Shown: positions 17,251-26,483, counted from the stretch's first letter. The stretch is DNA of 64,000 nt from Brevibacterium permense (GCF_013280495.1 NZ_JABSSX010000001.1:1-64000), one strand, 5' to 3'. The notes: generated by a model from the letters alone, not told the origin. A program made the numbers and translations.

Positions 17251-18246
17251 TTGACTCGCATCGCCATCAATGGTTTCGGTCGCATCGGACGCAGCACCCT
17301 GCGCGCGCTGATCGAGCGCGGCAGCGAGCTCGAGGTCGTGGCCATCAACGATCTGGGCCCCGTGGCCGATCTCGCTCGGCTGCTGAAGTTCGACACCACC
17401 CTCGGGCGCTTCAACCATGACGTCGAGGCCACGGATGATGAGATCGTCATCGACGGCAAGGCCATCAAGGTCTTCGCCGAGAAGGATCCGGCCGAACTGC
17501 CCTGGGGTGAGCTCGGCATCGACATCGCGCTCGAATCGACCGGCCGCTTCACCAAGGCCGAAAAGGCCAGCGCCCACATCACCGCCGGCGCGAAGAAGGT
17601 CCTCGTCTCCGCTCCGTCGAAGGGTGCTGACGTCACCCTCGCCTACGGAGTGAACAATGAGGCGTACAAGCCCGAGCACACCGTCATCTCCAACGCCTCC
17701 TGCACGACGAACGCCTTGGCCCCGCTGGCCAAGGTCCTCGACGACCTCGCCGGAATCGAGCAGGGCTTCATGACCACCGTCCACGCCTACACCGGTGACC
17801 AGATGGTCCAGGACGGCCCGCACAAGGACCCCCGACGTGCCCGCGCCGCCGCCGAGAACATGATCCCCACGTCGACGGGTGCGGCCAAGGCCATCGGCCT
17901 CGTCCTACCGCAGCTCGACGGCAAGCTGTCCGGCGATGCCATCCGCGTGCCCGTCCCGGTCGGATCGATCGTCGAGATCAACACGACCGTGTCCCGCGAG
18001 GTCACCCGCGACGAGGTGCTCGACGCCTACAAGAAGGCCGCCGAGGGGGAGCTCAAGGGCGTCCTCGACTATGAGACCGAGCCCGTCGTCTCCTCCGATA
18101 TCGTCGGTCAGCCCGCATCGTCGATCTTCGACTCCGCACTCACCCGCGTCGTCGGCAACCACGTCAAGGTCGTTGCCTGGTATGACAACGAGTGGGGCTT
18201 CTCCAATCGTGTCGTCGACAACCTCGAGTTCATCGGCAAGAACTGA
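17251..18246 (+). CDS. gap: Glyceraldehyde-3-phosphate dehydrogenase, type I
   Basis: 331 residues from TTG 17251 (MTRIAINGFGRIGRSTLRAL). AAGGAG at 17240-17245 is five bases upstream of this TTG; the in-frame GTG at 17245 overlaps the ribosome site and is rejected. NAD-binding GFGRIGR, catalytic Cys in SNASCTTNALAPLAK and His in TTVHAYTGDQM are all present, and the C-terminal VAWYDNEWGFSNRVVDN is canonical. It catalyses the oxidative phosphorylation of glyceraldehyde 3-phosphate in glycolysis. The gene stands alone, not in a pgk/tpi operon, which suggests either the housekeeping copy in an unusual setting or a second paralogue. Confidence 0.95.
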   Translation: MTRIAINGFGRIGRSTLRALIERGSELEVVAINDLGPVADLARLLKFDTTLGRFNHDVEATDDEIVIDGKAIKVFAEKDPAELPWGELGIDIALESTGRFTKAEKASAHITAGAKKVLVSAPSKGADVTLAYGVNNEAYKPEHTVISNASCTTNALAPLAKVLDDLAGIEQGFMTTVHAYTGDQMVQDGPHKDPRRARAAAENMIPTSTGAAKAIGLVLPQLDGKLSGDAIRVPVPVGSIVEINTTVSREVTRDEVLDAYKKAAEGELKGVLDYETEPVVSSDIVGQPASSIFDSALTRVVGNHVKVVAWYDNEWGFSNRVVDNLEFIGKN

Positions 18247-18332
18247 CGTTCTCCGCTGATGTTTCCCGGCGCTCGTCGCCGGCGACACCTTCGGCGCCGA
18301 GGTGGTTCCTCGGAGTCAACGGATGCAACTGT

Positions 18333-18365
18333 GGCCTCGGATCTGCGTTGAGCAGATCCGAGGCC
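18333..18365 (+). terminator. Terminator of gap
   Basis: Perfect 14-bp stem GGCCTCGGATCTGC / GCAGATCCGAGGCC with loop GTTGA, followed by ATAGCCTTTCGG. Confidence 0.85.
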
Positions 18366-18453
18366 ATAGCCTTTCGGTGCCCGGGAGCCTGACTATCGCT
18401 AAGTGTGCCTGAGTCCAGATGACCTCGGTGGAGAACTGTCTTCGGCGAGGAAC

Positions 18454-18771
18454 TCAGACGTCGTCGGCGCCGGGGGTGCCGCCTTCGTCTTCCCAGCGTT
18501 CGATGGCGCGGACCTTCGCACGACTGAATTTCAGGCGGATGCCGTAGCCGCCTTCCTTGCCGTCGGGAATGAACCGTGCGCCGTACTCCTCGAGGGCGAG
18601 GATGAGTCGACGCTCCTGCTCGGCAGTCAGGTCAACGGTCCCCTTTTCGTAGTCCTTGAGTTCGGACTTGTCGATCTCAGCTTTGTCTGCGACGTGCTTG
18701 GCTGAGACCTGGCAGAGGATCCGCGTTGCGCGTGCCAGGGGGCCGTCGATGATGATCTCGTCTGTGCTCAT
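18454..18771 (-). CDS. XRE-like helix-turn-helix protein
   Basis: 105 residues. Residues ~10-50 (PLARATRILCQVSAKHVADK and IDKSELKDYEKG) fit an XRE-type helix-turn-helix. The following RRLILALEEYGARFIPDGKE and GGYGIRLKF match the short beta extension (AxxxFIPxxGGGxGVRL) found in many small proteobacterial and actinobacterial Xre repressors. ATG follows GGTGGAG. Orphan gene; target unknown. No toxin-like partner adjacent. Confidence 0.75.
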   Translation of the reverse strand: MSTDEIIIDGPLARATRILCQVSAKHVADKAEIDKSELKDYEKGTVDLTAEQERRLILALEEYGARFIPDGKEGGYGIRLKFSRAKVRAIERWEDEGGTPGADDV

Positions 18772-19030
18772 GGCTCCACCATGCCAGAGGTCACCAGGAG
18801 TGCCAAGGCAGGGGGACTCTTATGAGGGTGGCGGTTTCCCCTGGTGAGACGGTGCGTGGCACGACGCCGTCCAGAGAAATGCACCTCTCACGATTTCATA
18901 TGAATGATTCGTTCTATTCTTCTCCGATCAAGGTATGTCAGTGCCTCCGGATAGTGTTTCATCATGCCTCCGACAGCGGAGTCAGGGGCGCCGCATCGCA
19001 GGGTGCGATGCACGACGGAAGGTCAGAACA

Positions 19031-19891
19031 ATGGAGATCACGACCAGCAGCATCAGAGAATTGGCGTGGAGCTGTGAAGAGTTCCTCGACGACCGAGGGG
19101 AGCCGCGATCAATCAGCTATCCGGGCAGTCTCGCTCTGTGCATTCTCGACGCGCTCTATTCGACGGGTTCGCACCCGACGTCGGTCGACAACGTCACCGA
19201 TCGCTATATCGAACGGCACGGTGAATCCGATGGGGCGAAATCACTGCGGTACTCGATCGCAGAGGCCGGCGGGCCCGAGGTGTGGGCGCGGGAGGTGATC
19301 TGCAATGTCAAGCCTGCCAATGTGCAGCCGGGCGCCATGCTCAGGGCCGAGGTTGTCGACCGTGCCACACGAGTGATGGCCGATCATGGCATCGACACCG
19401 TTGAGCAGCTGCTCGCCGCCGTCGGAGAAGAACCGTGTATCGGGCCGCATGCCAATGTGGTGGCAAAGGCATGGAGAGCGCTCCCCAGTCAGAAATCGGG
19501 ATTCTCATGGCGCAATCTGCTCATGATCGCAGGCTCCCCTCATTTCGATATCGACTACCGCGTGAAAGGCTATTTCAATCAGATTGGCGGGTGGTACCCC
19601 ATAGCCACGGACGAGTATGTGCTTGAACTGATCGGCGCTGCCGCTGATTTCCTCGGTGTTGAGGAGCACGAGATCCGACGAATCGTCTGGCAGATCTCGC
19701 GCCGTCGGCTTCGGCCGAATCCTCGACGAGAGATGTGCCCTTGGCCGTACGGTCTCGAGCTCGAGGCAGGCGAGGACGTCGACTATGAGTCGTGGGGGTC
19801 GTCCTTCGGCTTCGAAGGTTCGGCGATCAGCTCGAGCGACTGGTCTGGTATGGAATACGTCGATTCGCGCGGGAGCGCCGCGCCTTTCTGA
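19031..19891 (+). CDS. Hypothetical protein, possibly HhH/endonuclease III-like fold
   Basis: 286 residues from ATG 19031, with GGAAGG eight bases upstream; longer in-frame starts lack a ribosome site. I do not recognise a named family. The helical middle section (ATRVMADHGIDTVEQLLAAV, then WRALPSQKSGFSWRNLLMIA and GSPHFDIDYRVKGYF) resembles the helix-hairpin-helix layout and the 'SWRYLLMLAG..KPDRMVxRF' stretch of hypothetical proteins related to HhH-GPD glycosylases. The catalytic Lys/Asp pair cannot be identified. Preceded by an AT-richer 260-base region. Confidence 0.65.
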   Translation: MEITTSSIRELAWSCEEFLDDRGEPRSISYPGSLALCILDALYSTGSHPTSVDNVTDRYIERHGESDGAKSLRYSIAEAGGPEVWAREVICNVKPANVQPGAMLRAEVVDRATRVMADHGIDTVEQLLAAVGEEPCIGPHANVVAKAWRALPSQKSGFSWRNLLMIAGSPHFDIDYRVKGYFNQIGGWYPIATDEYVLELIGAAADFLGVEEHEIRRIVWQISRRRLRPNPRREMCPWPYGLELEAGEDVDYESWGSSFGFEGSAISSSDWSGMEYVDSRGSAAPF

Positions 19892-19896
19892 CTGTT

Positions 19897-21837
19897 TCAG
19901 CTTTCCGTATTGCGCCGATGCTGGGCTGCCAACCGCACCGGTGCGTTCGGAGCGCCGAAGCCGCGATAGCCGGTACGGCGTTCGACCATCTCGAAGAAGA
20001 CCGAGCCGATCGTCGACGTGTAGAAATGGAGGAACTCGCCCTCGTCATCACGGTCGTAGAGGATGTTGTGCTCACGCAGCCGATCCAGCAGCTCTGGTGC
20101 GAGGTCGAAGCGTGCGGCAAGGTCCTCATAGTAGTTCTGCGGCACTGCCAGGAACTTCAAGCCTCGCGCGACCGCGGTTGTCGCCGCGGTGAAGATGTCA
20201 TCGCAGGCGATGGCCACATGCTCCGGGTAAGTCGCGGCAGGTGAGCCGGCGTCTCGGCTCAATGCGTTGGGGCTGTGATCGGGGGAGACGTTGAGCGGCA
20301 TCCTCACTGCCCCATCGGCGCTGGACATCACTTGGGAGCGCACAAGGCCGGAGGGGCTTGGGACATCCTGGGACGGCAGCGCGGTCAGAGCGAGCATGGA
20401 GGTGTAGAAGAGCACTGCCTCGTCGTAGTGATGGGCCGGCTGAGCGAGGTTGATGTGGTCGATAGCCGACTGCCGATCGTCCGGGACGGTGCCGAACTCG
20501 TCGGTCCACTGCGGATCCTCACCATTTCCATCACCGAAGAAGACCTCTGACCCGTCGGGCGCGAAGACCCCACGCAGCACCTTCTCGTCGTGAGCCTGCT
20601 CGCGAGGAACCTCGGTCGTCGAGAGCAGGAGGGCGCGTTCCATTGCGGCATCGGCATCTGCGACGGCGAATCCGATGCCGCGCAGGTAAGTCTTGGACGC
20701 AGTGGAATCTGCATCCGGAGTGGACACTGCAAACGCAACGGTGGATTTATCAGATGTCTCGATCAGAGCGTTCTCCGGTCCGGTGGGCTCAGTGACGACG
20801 ATTCGAGCTTGACCGCGTCGCCACAGCTGCACGTGTGGTTTCGTGCGGTGGAAGCCGACGAACCGGAACCCGAGCTGATGGATCTGCCGGGTGAGCGCGC
20901 CCAGGTTATCGGTGTTCAGTTCGACGTAGTCGATGCCTCGCGGCTGCGCGACCTGCGGCAGCGGCTGCAGATCGAGTCGCACACGATCGCGTCCCGTGTG
21001 AGCGGAGGAAGCATTGCCTTCACGAGCTGCCGACACATTGGCTTCGAGCCACCGCAGGGAACGCAGTCCGTCGACAGCGGTGCGCTGAGTGTCGGCCTGC
21101 CGGAAGGAGTCGTTGAAGACTTCGAGCGACACCGGTCCGGAATAACCGGTCCCGGCGACGCGAGCGAGGAAGTCGGTGAGGTCCCATGAGCCTTCGCCGG
21201 GGAAGACTCGGTGGTGACGGGACCAGCTGAGCACGTCCATCGACAGGGCGGGGGCGTCGGCGAGCTGGAGGAAGAAGATCTTCTCGCCCGGGATCTCGGC
21301 GATGCGTGACAGGTCCGTGCCGCGGGAGAGCATATGGAAGCTGTCGAGGCAGGTGCCGATGCGCGGATGGTCGACGGCCTTGACGAGGTCCCAGGCGCGA
21401 TCGTATTCGGAGACGAAACGGCCCCAGGCCAACGCCTCGTAGGCGACGTCGATGCCGTATCTCTCCGCCAGATCACCGAGGCGGCGAAGCTGATCGACGA
21501 CAACCTCATCATCGTCGATGGTCGCGGTGGCGACGTTCGAGCACAGCAGAATCGTGGTCATGCCCATTCGCTTCATCAGCTGGAACTTCGCCTCGGCCCG
21601 GGCCAGATTGGCGGCGAACTGCTCCTCCTCGACGCCTTCGAAATCGCGGAAGGGCTGATAGAGGTCAAGACTCAGCCCGAGCTCTGCGGCCAGTGCAGCG
21701 GTCGCTTCGGGGGAGTTGGGGGAGACGATGAGATCCTGTTCGAAGATCTCGACCCCGTCGAACCCTGCCGTCGCGGCAGCCTGCAGCTTCTCTTCGAGCG
21801 TGCCCGACAGGCACACCGTGGCAATCGAGGTTCTCAT
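19897..21837 (-). CDS. Bifunctional 3-dehydroshikimate dehydratase (TIM barrel + HPPD-like VOC domain)
   Basis: 646 residues, the length of QsuB/QuiC-type two-domain enzymes. Residues ~1-270 are a sugar-isomerase-like TIM barrel with metal-ligand positions in VAYEALAWGRF, IGTCLDSFHML and GPVSLEVFNDSF. Residues ~295-635 are two VOC modules related to 4-hydroxyphenylpyruvate dioxygenase, ending IGSVFFEMVERRTGYRGFG. The enzyme dehydrates 3-dehydroshikimate to protocatechuate, feeding quinate/shikimate into the beta-ketoadipate pathway. ATG follows GAGGAAAGGTCACG, and its start overlaps the stop of the upstream transporter gene by four bases. With aroE and the dehydroquinase remnant it forms a catabolic block. 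Confidence 0.9.
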   Translation of the reverse strand: MRTSIATVCLSGTLEEKLQAAATAGFDGVEIFEQDLIVSPNSPEATAALAAELGLSLDLYQPFRDFEGVEEEQFAANLARAEAKFQLMKRMGMTTILLCSNVATATIDDDEVVVDQLRRLGDLAERYGIDVAYEALAWGRFVSEYDRAWDLVKAVDHPRIGTCLDSFHMLSRGTDLSRIAEIPGEKIFFLQLADAPALSMDVLSWSRHHRVFPGEGSWDLTDFLARVAGTGYSGPVSLEVFNDSFRQADTQRTAVDGLRSLRWLEANVSAAREGNASSAHTGRDRVRLDLQPLPQVAQPRGIDYVELNTDNLGALTRQIHQLGFRFVGFHRTKPHVQLWRRGQARIVVTEPTGPENALIETSDKSTVAFAVSTPDADSTASKTYLRGIGFAVADADAAMERALLLSTTEVPREQAHDEKVLRGVFAPDGSEVFFGDGNGEDPQWTDEFGTVPDDRQSAIDHINLAQPAHHYDEAVLFYTSMLALTALPSQDVPSPSGLVRSQVMSSADGAVRMPLNVSPDHSPNALSRDAGSPAATYPEHVAIACDDIFTAATTAVARGLKFLAVPQNYYEDLAARFDLAPELLDRLREHNILYDRDDEGEFLHFYTSTIGSVFFEMVERRTGYRGFGAPNAPVRLAAQHRRNTES

Positions 21838-22851
21838 CGTGACCTTTCCTCATGGACGACATCGATCTCTTCCAGGCTCAGTCCCTTCGTCTCCTTCGCC
21901 GTCAGTGCAACAAGACCGACGACGATGCAGACACCCGCGGTGAAGGCGGCGACCGATACCCAATTCTCTCCTCCGGCACCGGCGACAGCGGAAGCGAGGA
22001 CCGGAGCCAGACCGCCGGAGACTGCGAATCCGACCTGAGTGCCCAGAGCCAGCCCCGTCACTCGTGCCGTCGTCGGGAACATCTCGGCGTAGAAGGAGGG
22101 CCAGATGGAGTTGGCCAGCGAGTACGCACAGCCGGACATGATGGCGCCGAAGACGAAGATGAGCGGCCAGTTCCCGGCCGAGACCGCACCCAGGTACGGG
22201 AACATCATCAGACCCGAGCCGACGGCACCGGTGATGAAGACCGGCTTCCGGCCGAACCGGTCGGAGAGCAGTGCGGCTGCCGGGATCGCGAAGAGGGCGA
22301 CACCGTTGGCGATGACCGAGACGAGCAGCATGGTCGAACGCTCGAGACCGACGATCGATGTGGCGAACGACAGCGACCAGACGGTGAAGACCATATTCAC
22401 GGTGTTGACCATGGCGCACACGGCCACGCGGACGACCGCGGCCTTGTGCCACCGGAAGACCTGCATGAGCGGTGGGTTCTCAACCCGCGACTCCTTGAAT
22501 GCTGGCGGCTCATCGAGCCCGCGACGGATGAGCCAGGCGGTGAGCACGACGAGTGCCGACAGCCAGAACGGTACGCGCCAGCCCCAGCTGAAGAGTGCTT
22601 CGTCAGGCAGGAAAGCAGTGAAGGGAACGAACACGGCGGTGGCCAGCAGGGTGCCGAATTGGGTGCCGTGCAACGTCCAGCTCGTCGTCCACGACCGTTT
22701 CTCCTCGGCCGAATGCTCGAGGGAGACGGAGATCGCGCTCGCCTGTTCACCCGAGGCCGACAGACCCTGGACGATGCGGCAGAGCACGAGCAGGATCGGA
22801 GCGAGCATTCCGATCTGGTCGTAGGTCGGCAGGCAGCCGACGACGAAAGTC
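21834..22851 (-). pseudogene. MHS-family (shikimate-type) MFS transporter, 5' end deleted and frameshifted
   Basis: The last ~325 codons are intact: IGMLAPILLVLCRIVQGLSA matches the TM4/TM5 region of ShiA-type metabolite:H+ symporters, and SWGWRVPFWLSAL follows. The first ~100 codons (TM1-3) are missing. Just upstream, STFVVGCLP, the expected preceding residues, is readable only in another frame. About four bases have been lost at a tetranucleotide-like tract (GGCTGCCTGCCTAC). Beyond about 22851 the DNA becomes dehydroquinase sequence on the other strand. The longest ATG frame starts at 22808, inside TM4, and cannot make a working transporter. It would have imported shikimate or quinate. Confidence 0.85.
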
Positions 22852-23250
22852 GAACCGGAGATCTACGGCCGCACCACGCTGTACGACATCGAAAAGATGT
22901 GTGCCGACACCGCCGCCGAGGCGGGGCTGGGCGTTCGCTGCATCCAGAGCAACCATGAGGGTGGGCTCATCGACGCCGTGCACGAGGCCCGGCACTCGAC
23001 GGTCGGTGCGATCATCAACGCCGGCGCGTACACGCACACTTCCCTGGCCCTGCACGATGCGCTGAAGTCCTACGATCACCCGATCATCGAGGTGCACCTG
23101 AGCAACCCGCATGCGCGCGAAGCCGTGCGCCACCACTCCTATCTCTCACCCGTGGCCGCCGCCGTCATCGCCGGAGCCGGCGGGAAAGGCTACGTCCACG
23201 CGGTGGAGATACTCATCGACCAGCTCCCGACCGCGAAAGCGAGACCATGA
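22852..23250 (+). pseudogene. Type II 3-dehydroquinate dehydratase, N-terminus deleted
   Basis: Homology begins abruptly at EPEIYGRTTLYDIEKM, equivalent to residue ~20 of AroQ/AroD enzymes. The first ~19 residues (the NGPNLNLLGxR nucleotide-loop segment with the catalytic Arg) are absent, and no start codon lies between the upstream stop (22822) and the junction. The catalytic Tyr (YG) and His (IEVHLSN), and NAGAYTHTSLALHDAL, remain. The first available ATG (22897) would start about residue 35. It converted 3-dehydroquinate to 3-dehydroshikimate. Its stop overlaps the start of aroE. Confidence 0.85.
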
Positions 23251-24107
23251 CCTCTTCCCTCCTCCTCGGACTCATCGGCGTCGGCATCTCCGCCTCCCGC
23301 ACCCCGCGGATGCACGAGAACGAAGGTGCCGCACATTCCATCCCCACGATCTACCGCACCATCGACATCGCCGAACCTCGCCTCGCCGAGGTGGGGCTTG
23401 AGGAGCTGCTCACCGCGGCGATCCGGCTCGGCTTCGATGGACTCAACATCACCCACCCGTTCAAGCAGCGGTTCATCGATCTCCTCGATGACGTCGACCC
23501 GGTGGCCGCGCGCATCGGTTCGGTCAACACCGTCGTCATCGACGCTGCGGGGAAGACGACCGGCCACAATACCGACGTCACCGGATTCGCCGCCGGGTTC
23601 CGTGCCGGACTGCACGGCGCCGCCACCGAGGTGGTTGTGCAGATCGGTGCGGGCGGAGCCGGCCGTGCGGTCGGGTTCGCCCTGGCCGAACTCGGCGTCG
23701 GTGAACTCATCATCGCCGATACCGATATCGACCGGGCCGCCGGTCTGGCGACGGATATCGGGACCGTCACGGGCTCTCGGGTCCGGGCGCGAGCGATCGG
23801 GCTCGATGAGCTGGAAGGGGCGGCCGCCTCGGCGCAGGGGATCGTCAACGCGACCCCGGTGGGGATGAAGGCGTACCCGGGAACTCCGGTCGACACTTCC
23901 GTGTTCGGGTCGGATACCTGGGTGGCCGACGTCGTGTACTTCCCGCTCGAGACGCAGCTGCTCGCCGAAGCCAGGGCCAAGGGGTGCCGCACACTCGACG
24001 GATCGGGGATGGCGGTCAATCAGGCAATCGACGCATTCGAACTCTTCAGCAGCCAGAAGGCCGACCCGCAGCGCATGCGTGAGACCTTCCTGTCCTTCGG
24101 TTCCTGA
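23247..24107 (+). CDS. aroE: Shikimate/quinate dehydrogenase
   Basis: 286 residues. Substrate-binding domain with GISASRTPRMHENEG (the usual SxSP is SRTP, as in catabolic homologues), catalytic Lys in NITHPFKQRFIDLLD and Asp in HNTDVTGF. NAD(P)-binding QIGAGGAGRAVGFALAELG at about residue 130, then the acidic IADTDIDRA, which suggests NAD preference. C-terminal GSGMAVNQAIDAF is conserved. It interconverts shikimate or quinate with the 3-dehydro acid. It overlaps the dehydroquinase remnant (ATGA) and so was translationally coupled to it; whether it is still expressed depends on a promoter surviving the deletion. Confidence 0.92.
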   Translation: MTSSLLLGLIGVGISASRTPRMHENEGAAHSIPTIYRTIDIAEPRLAEVGLEELLTAAIRLGFDGLNITHPFKQRFIDLLDDVDPVAARIGSVNTVVIDAAGKTTGHNTDVTGFAAGFRAGLHGAATEVVVQIGAGGAGRAVGFALAELGVGELIIADTDIDRAAGLATDIGTVTGSRVRARAIGLDELEGAAASAQGIVNATPVGMKAYPGTPVDTSVFGSDTWVADVVYFPLETQLLAEARAKGCRTLDGSGMAVNQAIDAFELFSSQKADPQRMRETFLSFGS

Positions 24108-24158
24108 TCCGAGACACCTGACCGGAATTCGACGCGGCTCCCGGTCAGGGGCGAATGG

Positions 24159-24944
24159 TCAGTTCTCGGAGGTGTCACCCGCAGCTTCGGTTTTCTTCTG
24201 CTTGCGGTATTCCTTGAAGAAGCTGATGGCGAAGATGCCGACGATCAGGGCCAGAGTCAGCCACAGGGCGTACTTGTCGATGACCTTGAGGATGTCGACC
24301 GCGGCCTCTCCGAGCTGATAGCCCAGGAAGGTCCAGATGAGCGTGAAGATGAGGCAGCCGAGAAGGTCGGCGACGAGGAACAGCGACAGCCGCATCCGCG
24401 TCCACCCGGCGACGAGGTAGACGAGGGTGCCCGGGATGCCCGGGCAGCGCGAGACCAGCGTCATGAGGAACAGGGCCCAATTCGGGATCTTCTTCAGTTG
24501 GTTGATGCGTTTGAGCTGACGTTCGTTCTGCGCGAAGAGCCGCAGCACACCGTCGCCCCACCGGCGACCGGCCAGCCAGAACGCCCAATCGAGTTTGGCC
24601 ATGCCGACGAAGCCGGCGACGATGACCAGCCACAGCGGGATCTCACCGACGCGAGCATAGGCGGCGGCCGCGACGATCGAGGTCTTCGCGCCGTTGATGA
24701 ATTCCTGGACGACCGGGGCATTGACGAGCATCCACGGCCGCAGCGGCATGAGGCCGAGGTAGATGAGCGGGACGCCGATGATGATGAACAGCAGCAGCTT
24801 GTCGAGACCTTGAGCCTTGCCCTGCCAGGGTTTGATCGCCGCCCAGGGGCTTTCCCCTGCCGTGCTCTCGCCTTCTGTGGTCTCCGCAGTATCCGCGTCT
24901 TCAGCGGTATCCGTGCGGTCAGGATCCACGCGATCGTCACTCAT
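24159..24944 (-). CDS. DedA/SNARE-associated family membrane protein
   Basis: 261 residues: an acidic N-terminus of ~45 residues, about five hydrophobic segments and a basic C-terminus (FKEYRKQKKTEAAG). DedA features include the re-entrant FINGAKTSIVAAAAYARVGE and PLWLVIVAGFVGMAKLDWAF, and SRCPGIPGTLVYLVAGWTRM. Family members act in undecaprenyl phosphate or phospholipid flipping and membrane homeostasis; the specific substrate here is unknown. Its ATG overlaps the stop of the upstream aldo/keto reductase gene, so the two are coupled. Confidence 0.85.
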   Translation of the reverse strand: MSDDRVDPDRTDTAEDADTAETTEGESTAGESPWAAIKPWQGKAQGLDKLLLFIIIGVPLIYLGLMPLRPWMLVNAPVVQEFINGAKTSIVAAAAYARVGEIPLWLVIVAGFVGMAKLDWAFWLAGRRWGDGVLRLFAQNERQLKRINQLKKIPNWALFLMTLVSRCPGIPGTLVYLVAGWTRMRLSLFLVADLLGCLIFTLIWTFLGYQLGEAAVDILKVIDKYALWLTLALIVGIFAISFFKEYRKQKKTEAAGDTSEN

Positions 24945-25993
24945 CGGGCATCGCCCTCTGAGGTGCTGCGGCGCGCGTCTCCCCAGATATCGACACCGGA
25001 ATCGACGGCGAATTCGTCGATTGCGCCGAGCTCTTCATCGCTCAACGGTGCCGCGTCGAGAGCCGCGACATTGTGCTCGAGCTGTTCGATACGGCTGGCC
25101 CCGATGACCAGCGAGGACACTCGCTCATCCCGCAGCGCCCAGGCCAGGGCGAGCTGTGCCAACGACTGACCGCGTGCGGCAGCGATGTCATTCAGCGACC
25201 GAATCCGGGCGAGGTTGTCGGCGCTGAGGAACCCGTCCTGGAACGACGGCTTCGCCTTGCCTGCGCGCGAATCTTCGGGGACTCCGCCGAGGTACTTGTC
25301 CGTGAGGAGGCCTTGGGCGAGCGGAGAGAAGCAGATGACGCCGAGCCCTTCGTCAGCGGTTGTGTCGAGGAGTCCATCGTCCTCGATCCACCGGTTGAAC
25401 ATCGAGTACGACGGCTGGTGGATGAGCAGGGGAGTGCCGAGATCGCGGGCGATCTGGCAGGCCCGGGCCGTATCGGTGGCGGAGTATGAGGAAATCCCGG
25501 CGTAGAGCGCGCGACCGGAACGCACGGCGGTGTCGAGCGCACCGATGGTCTCTTCGAGCGGCGTCGAAGCATCGGGACGATGGGAGTAGAAGATGTCGAC
25601 ATAGTCGAGGCCGAGTCGGCGCAGGGACGCATCGAGGCTGGCCAGAAGGTATTTGCGGCTCCCGCCGGGGCCCCCATAAGGGCCGGGGTGCATGTTCCAG
25701 CCGGCCTTCGTCGAGATGATGAGCTCATCGCGGTAGGGGTGGAGGTCTTCACGCAGCAGGCGCCCGAAGTTGATCTCCGCCGAGCCCGGGGGAGGGCCGT
25801 AGTTGTTCGCCAGGTCGAAGTGCGTGATGCCGAGGTCGAAGGCCCGGCGAACGATATCGCGCTGATTCTGGAAGGCGACGTCATCGCCGAAGTTGTGCCA
25901 CAGCCCCAGCGACAGGGCCGGCAGGACGAGCCCGGACCGTCCGACGGGACGGTAGGTCATCGAGTCATAGCGGTTCTCAGCGGCTTGAAACAC
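24941..25993 (-). CDS. Aldo/keto reductase (YghZ/Kv-beta-like)
   Basis: 350 residues of one TIM barrel. The AKR tetrad is visible: Asp and Tyr in FDLANNYGPPPGSAE, Lys in ELIISTKAGWNM and His in DIFYSHRPD. MTYRPVGRSGLVLPALSLGL is the usual N-terminus and GASRIEQLEHN the cofactor-phosphate site. The SAEINFGRLL stretch resembles YghZ (L-glyceraldehyde 3-phosphate reductase), a detoxification enzyme using NADPH in the cytosol. Starts without an obvious ribosome site at 25993; an internal ATG (MTYRPVG) at about 25957 is an alternative. Confidence 0.9.
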   Translation of the reverse strand: MFQAAENRYDSMTYRPVGRSGLVLPALSLGLWHNFGDDVAFQNQRDIVRRAFDLGITHFDLANNYGPPPGSAEINFGRLLREDLHPYRDELIISTKAGWNMHPGPYGGPGGSRKYLLASLDASLRRLGLDYVDIFYSHRPDASTPLEETIGALDTAVRSGRALYAGISSYSATDTARACQIARDLGTPLLIHQPSYSMFNRWIEDDGLLDTTADEGLGVICFSPLAQGLLTDKYLGGVPEDSRAGKAKPSFQDGFLSADNLARIRSLNDIAAARGQSLAQLALAWALRDERVSSLVIGASRIEQLEHNVAALDAAPLSDEELGAIDEFAVDSGVDIWGDARRSTSEGDAR

Positions 25994-26082
25994 ACGTTCT
26001 CCTGGCTTCGCGCGGATGGTCTGACCCCAGACTAGTACGGTCCGGGACCGCCGGGGTTTCCGTCCGCTGCTGCCCTGGCCGG

Positions 26083-26403
26083 TCAGTCGGCGTCGGGGTC
26101 TGCCTTGACCCCCGCCGAGGCGGCCAGTTCGCTGATCTGTCCCGCCATGTCGAGGTCGCGTTCGGTCACGGACCCGGCATCATGGCTGGTCAGCTGGATG
26201 TCGACGTGAGGGAAGGTCAGGGTGATGTCGGGGTGGTGGCCGGCCTCCTCGGCGGCGGCACCGATCTTGTTGACCAGTTCCAGACCGGTCGCGAAGTCAC
26301 CGGTGAGCAGCCGGGTGCCGATCGAGTCGTTGCGGTCCTGCCAGTCGGTCAGGCCGTTGTCCTTGAGTGCGTCGAGCAGCTTCTGTCCGGTATATGCAGT
26401 CAT
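26083..26403 (-). CDS. 4a-hydroxytetrahydrobiopterin dehydratase (pterin-4a-carbinolamine dehydratase)
   Basis: 106 residues, the normal size of PCD/DCoH. The active-site block AEEAGHHPDITLTFPHVDIQ (two His) followed by LTSHDAGSVTERDLDMA is diagnostic. It regenerates pterin cofactor after aromatic amino acid hydroxylation, or acts as a moonlighting partner. No pterin-dependent hydroxylase is in the window. Divergent from the GntP permease. Confidence 0.92.
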   Translation of the reverse strand: MTAYTGQKLLDALKDNGLTDWQDRNDSIGTRLLTGDFATGLELVNKIGAAAEEAGHHPDITLTFPHVDIQLTSHDAGSVTERDLDMAGQISELAASAGVKADPDAD

Positions 26404-26470
26404 GACTTCATGCTAGGGACTTCCCGGTGCCGCGTGAACCCCTCGTTCCCGGATCCAGCAGTTAGGGGCG

Positions 26471-26476
26471 TAACGT
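26471..26476 (+). promoter_or_regulatory. -10 box of a leaderless promoter for the GntP permease
   Basis: TAACGT ends seven bases before GTG 26484 with no Shine-Dalgarno sequence between. No convincing -35 box was found. Confidence 0.45.
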
Positions 26477-26483
26477 TGCCCCA

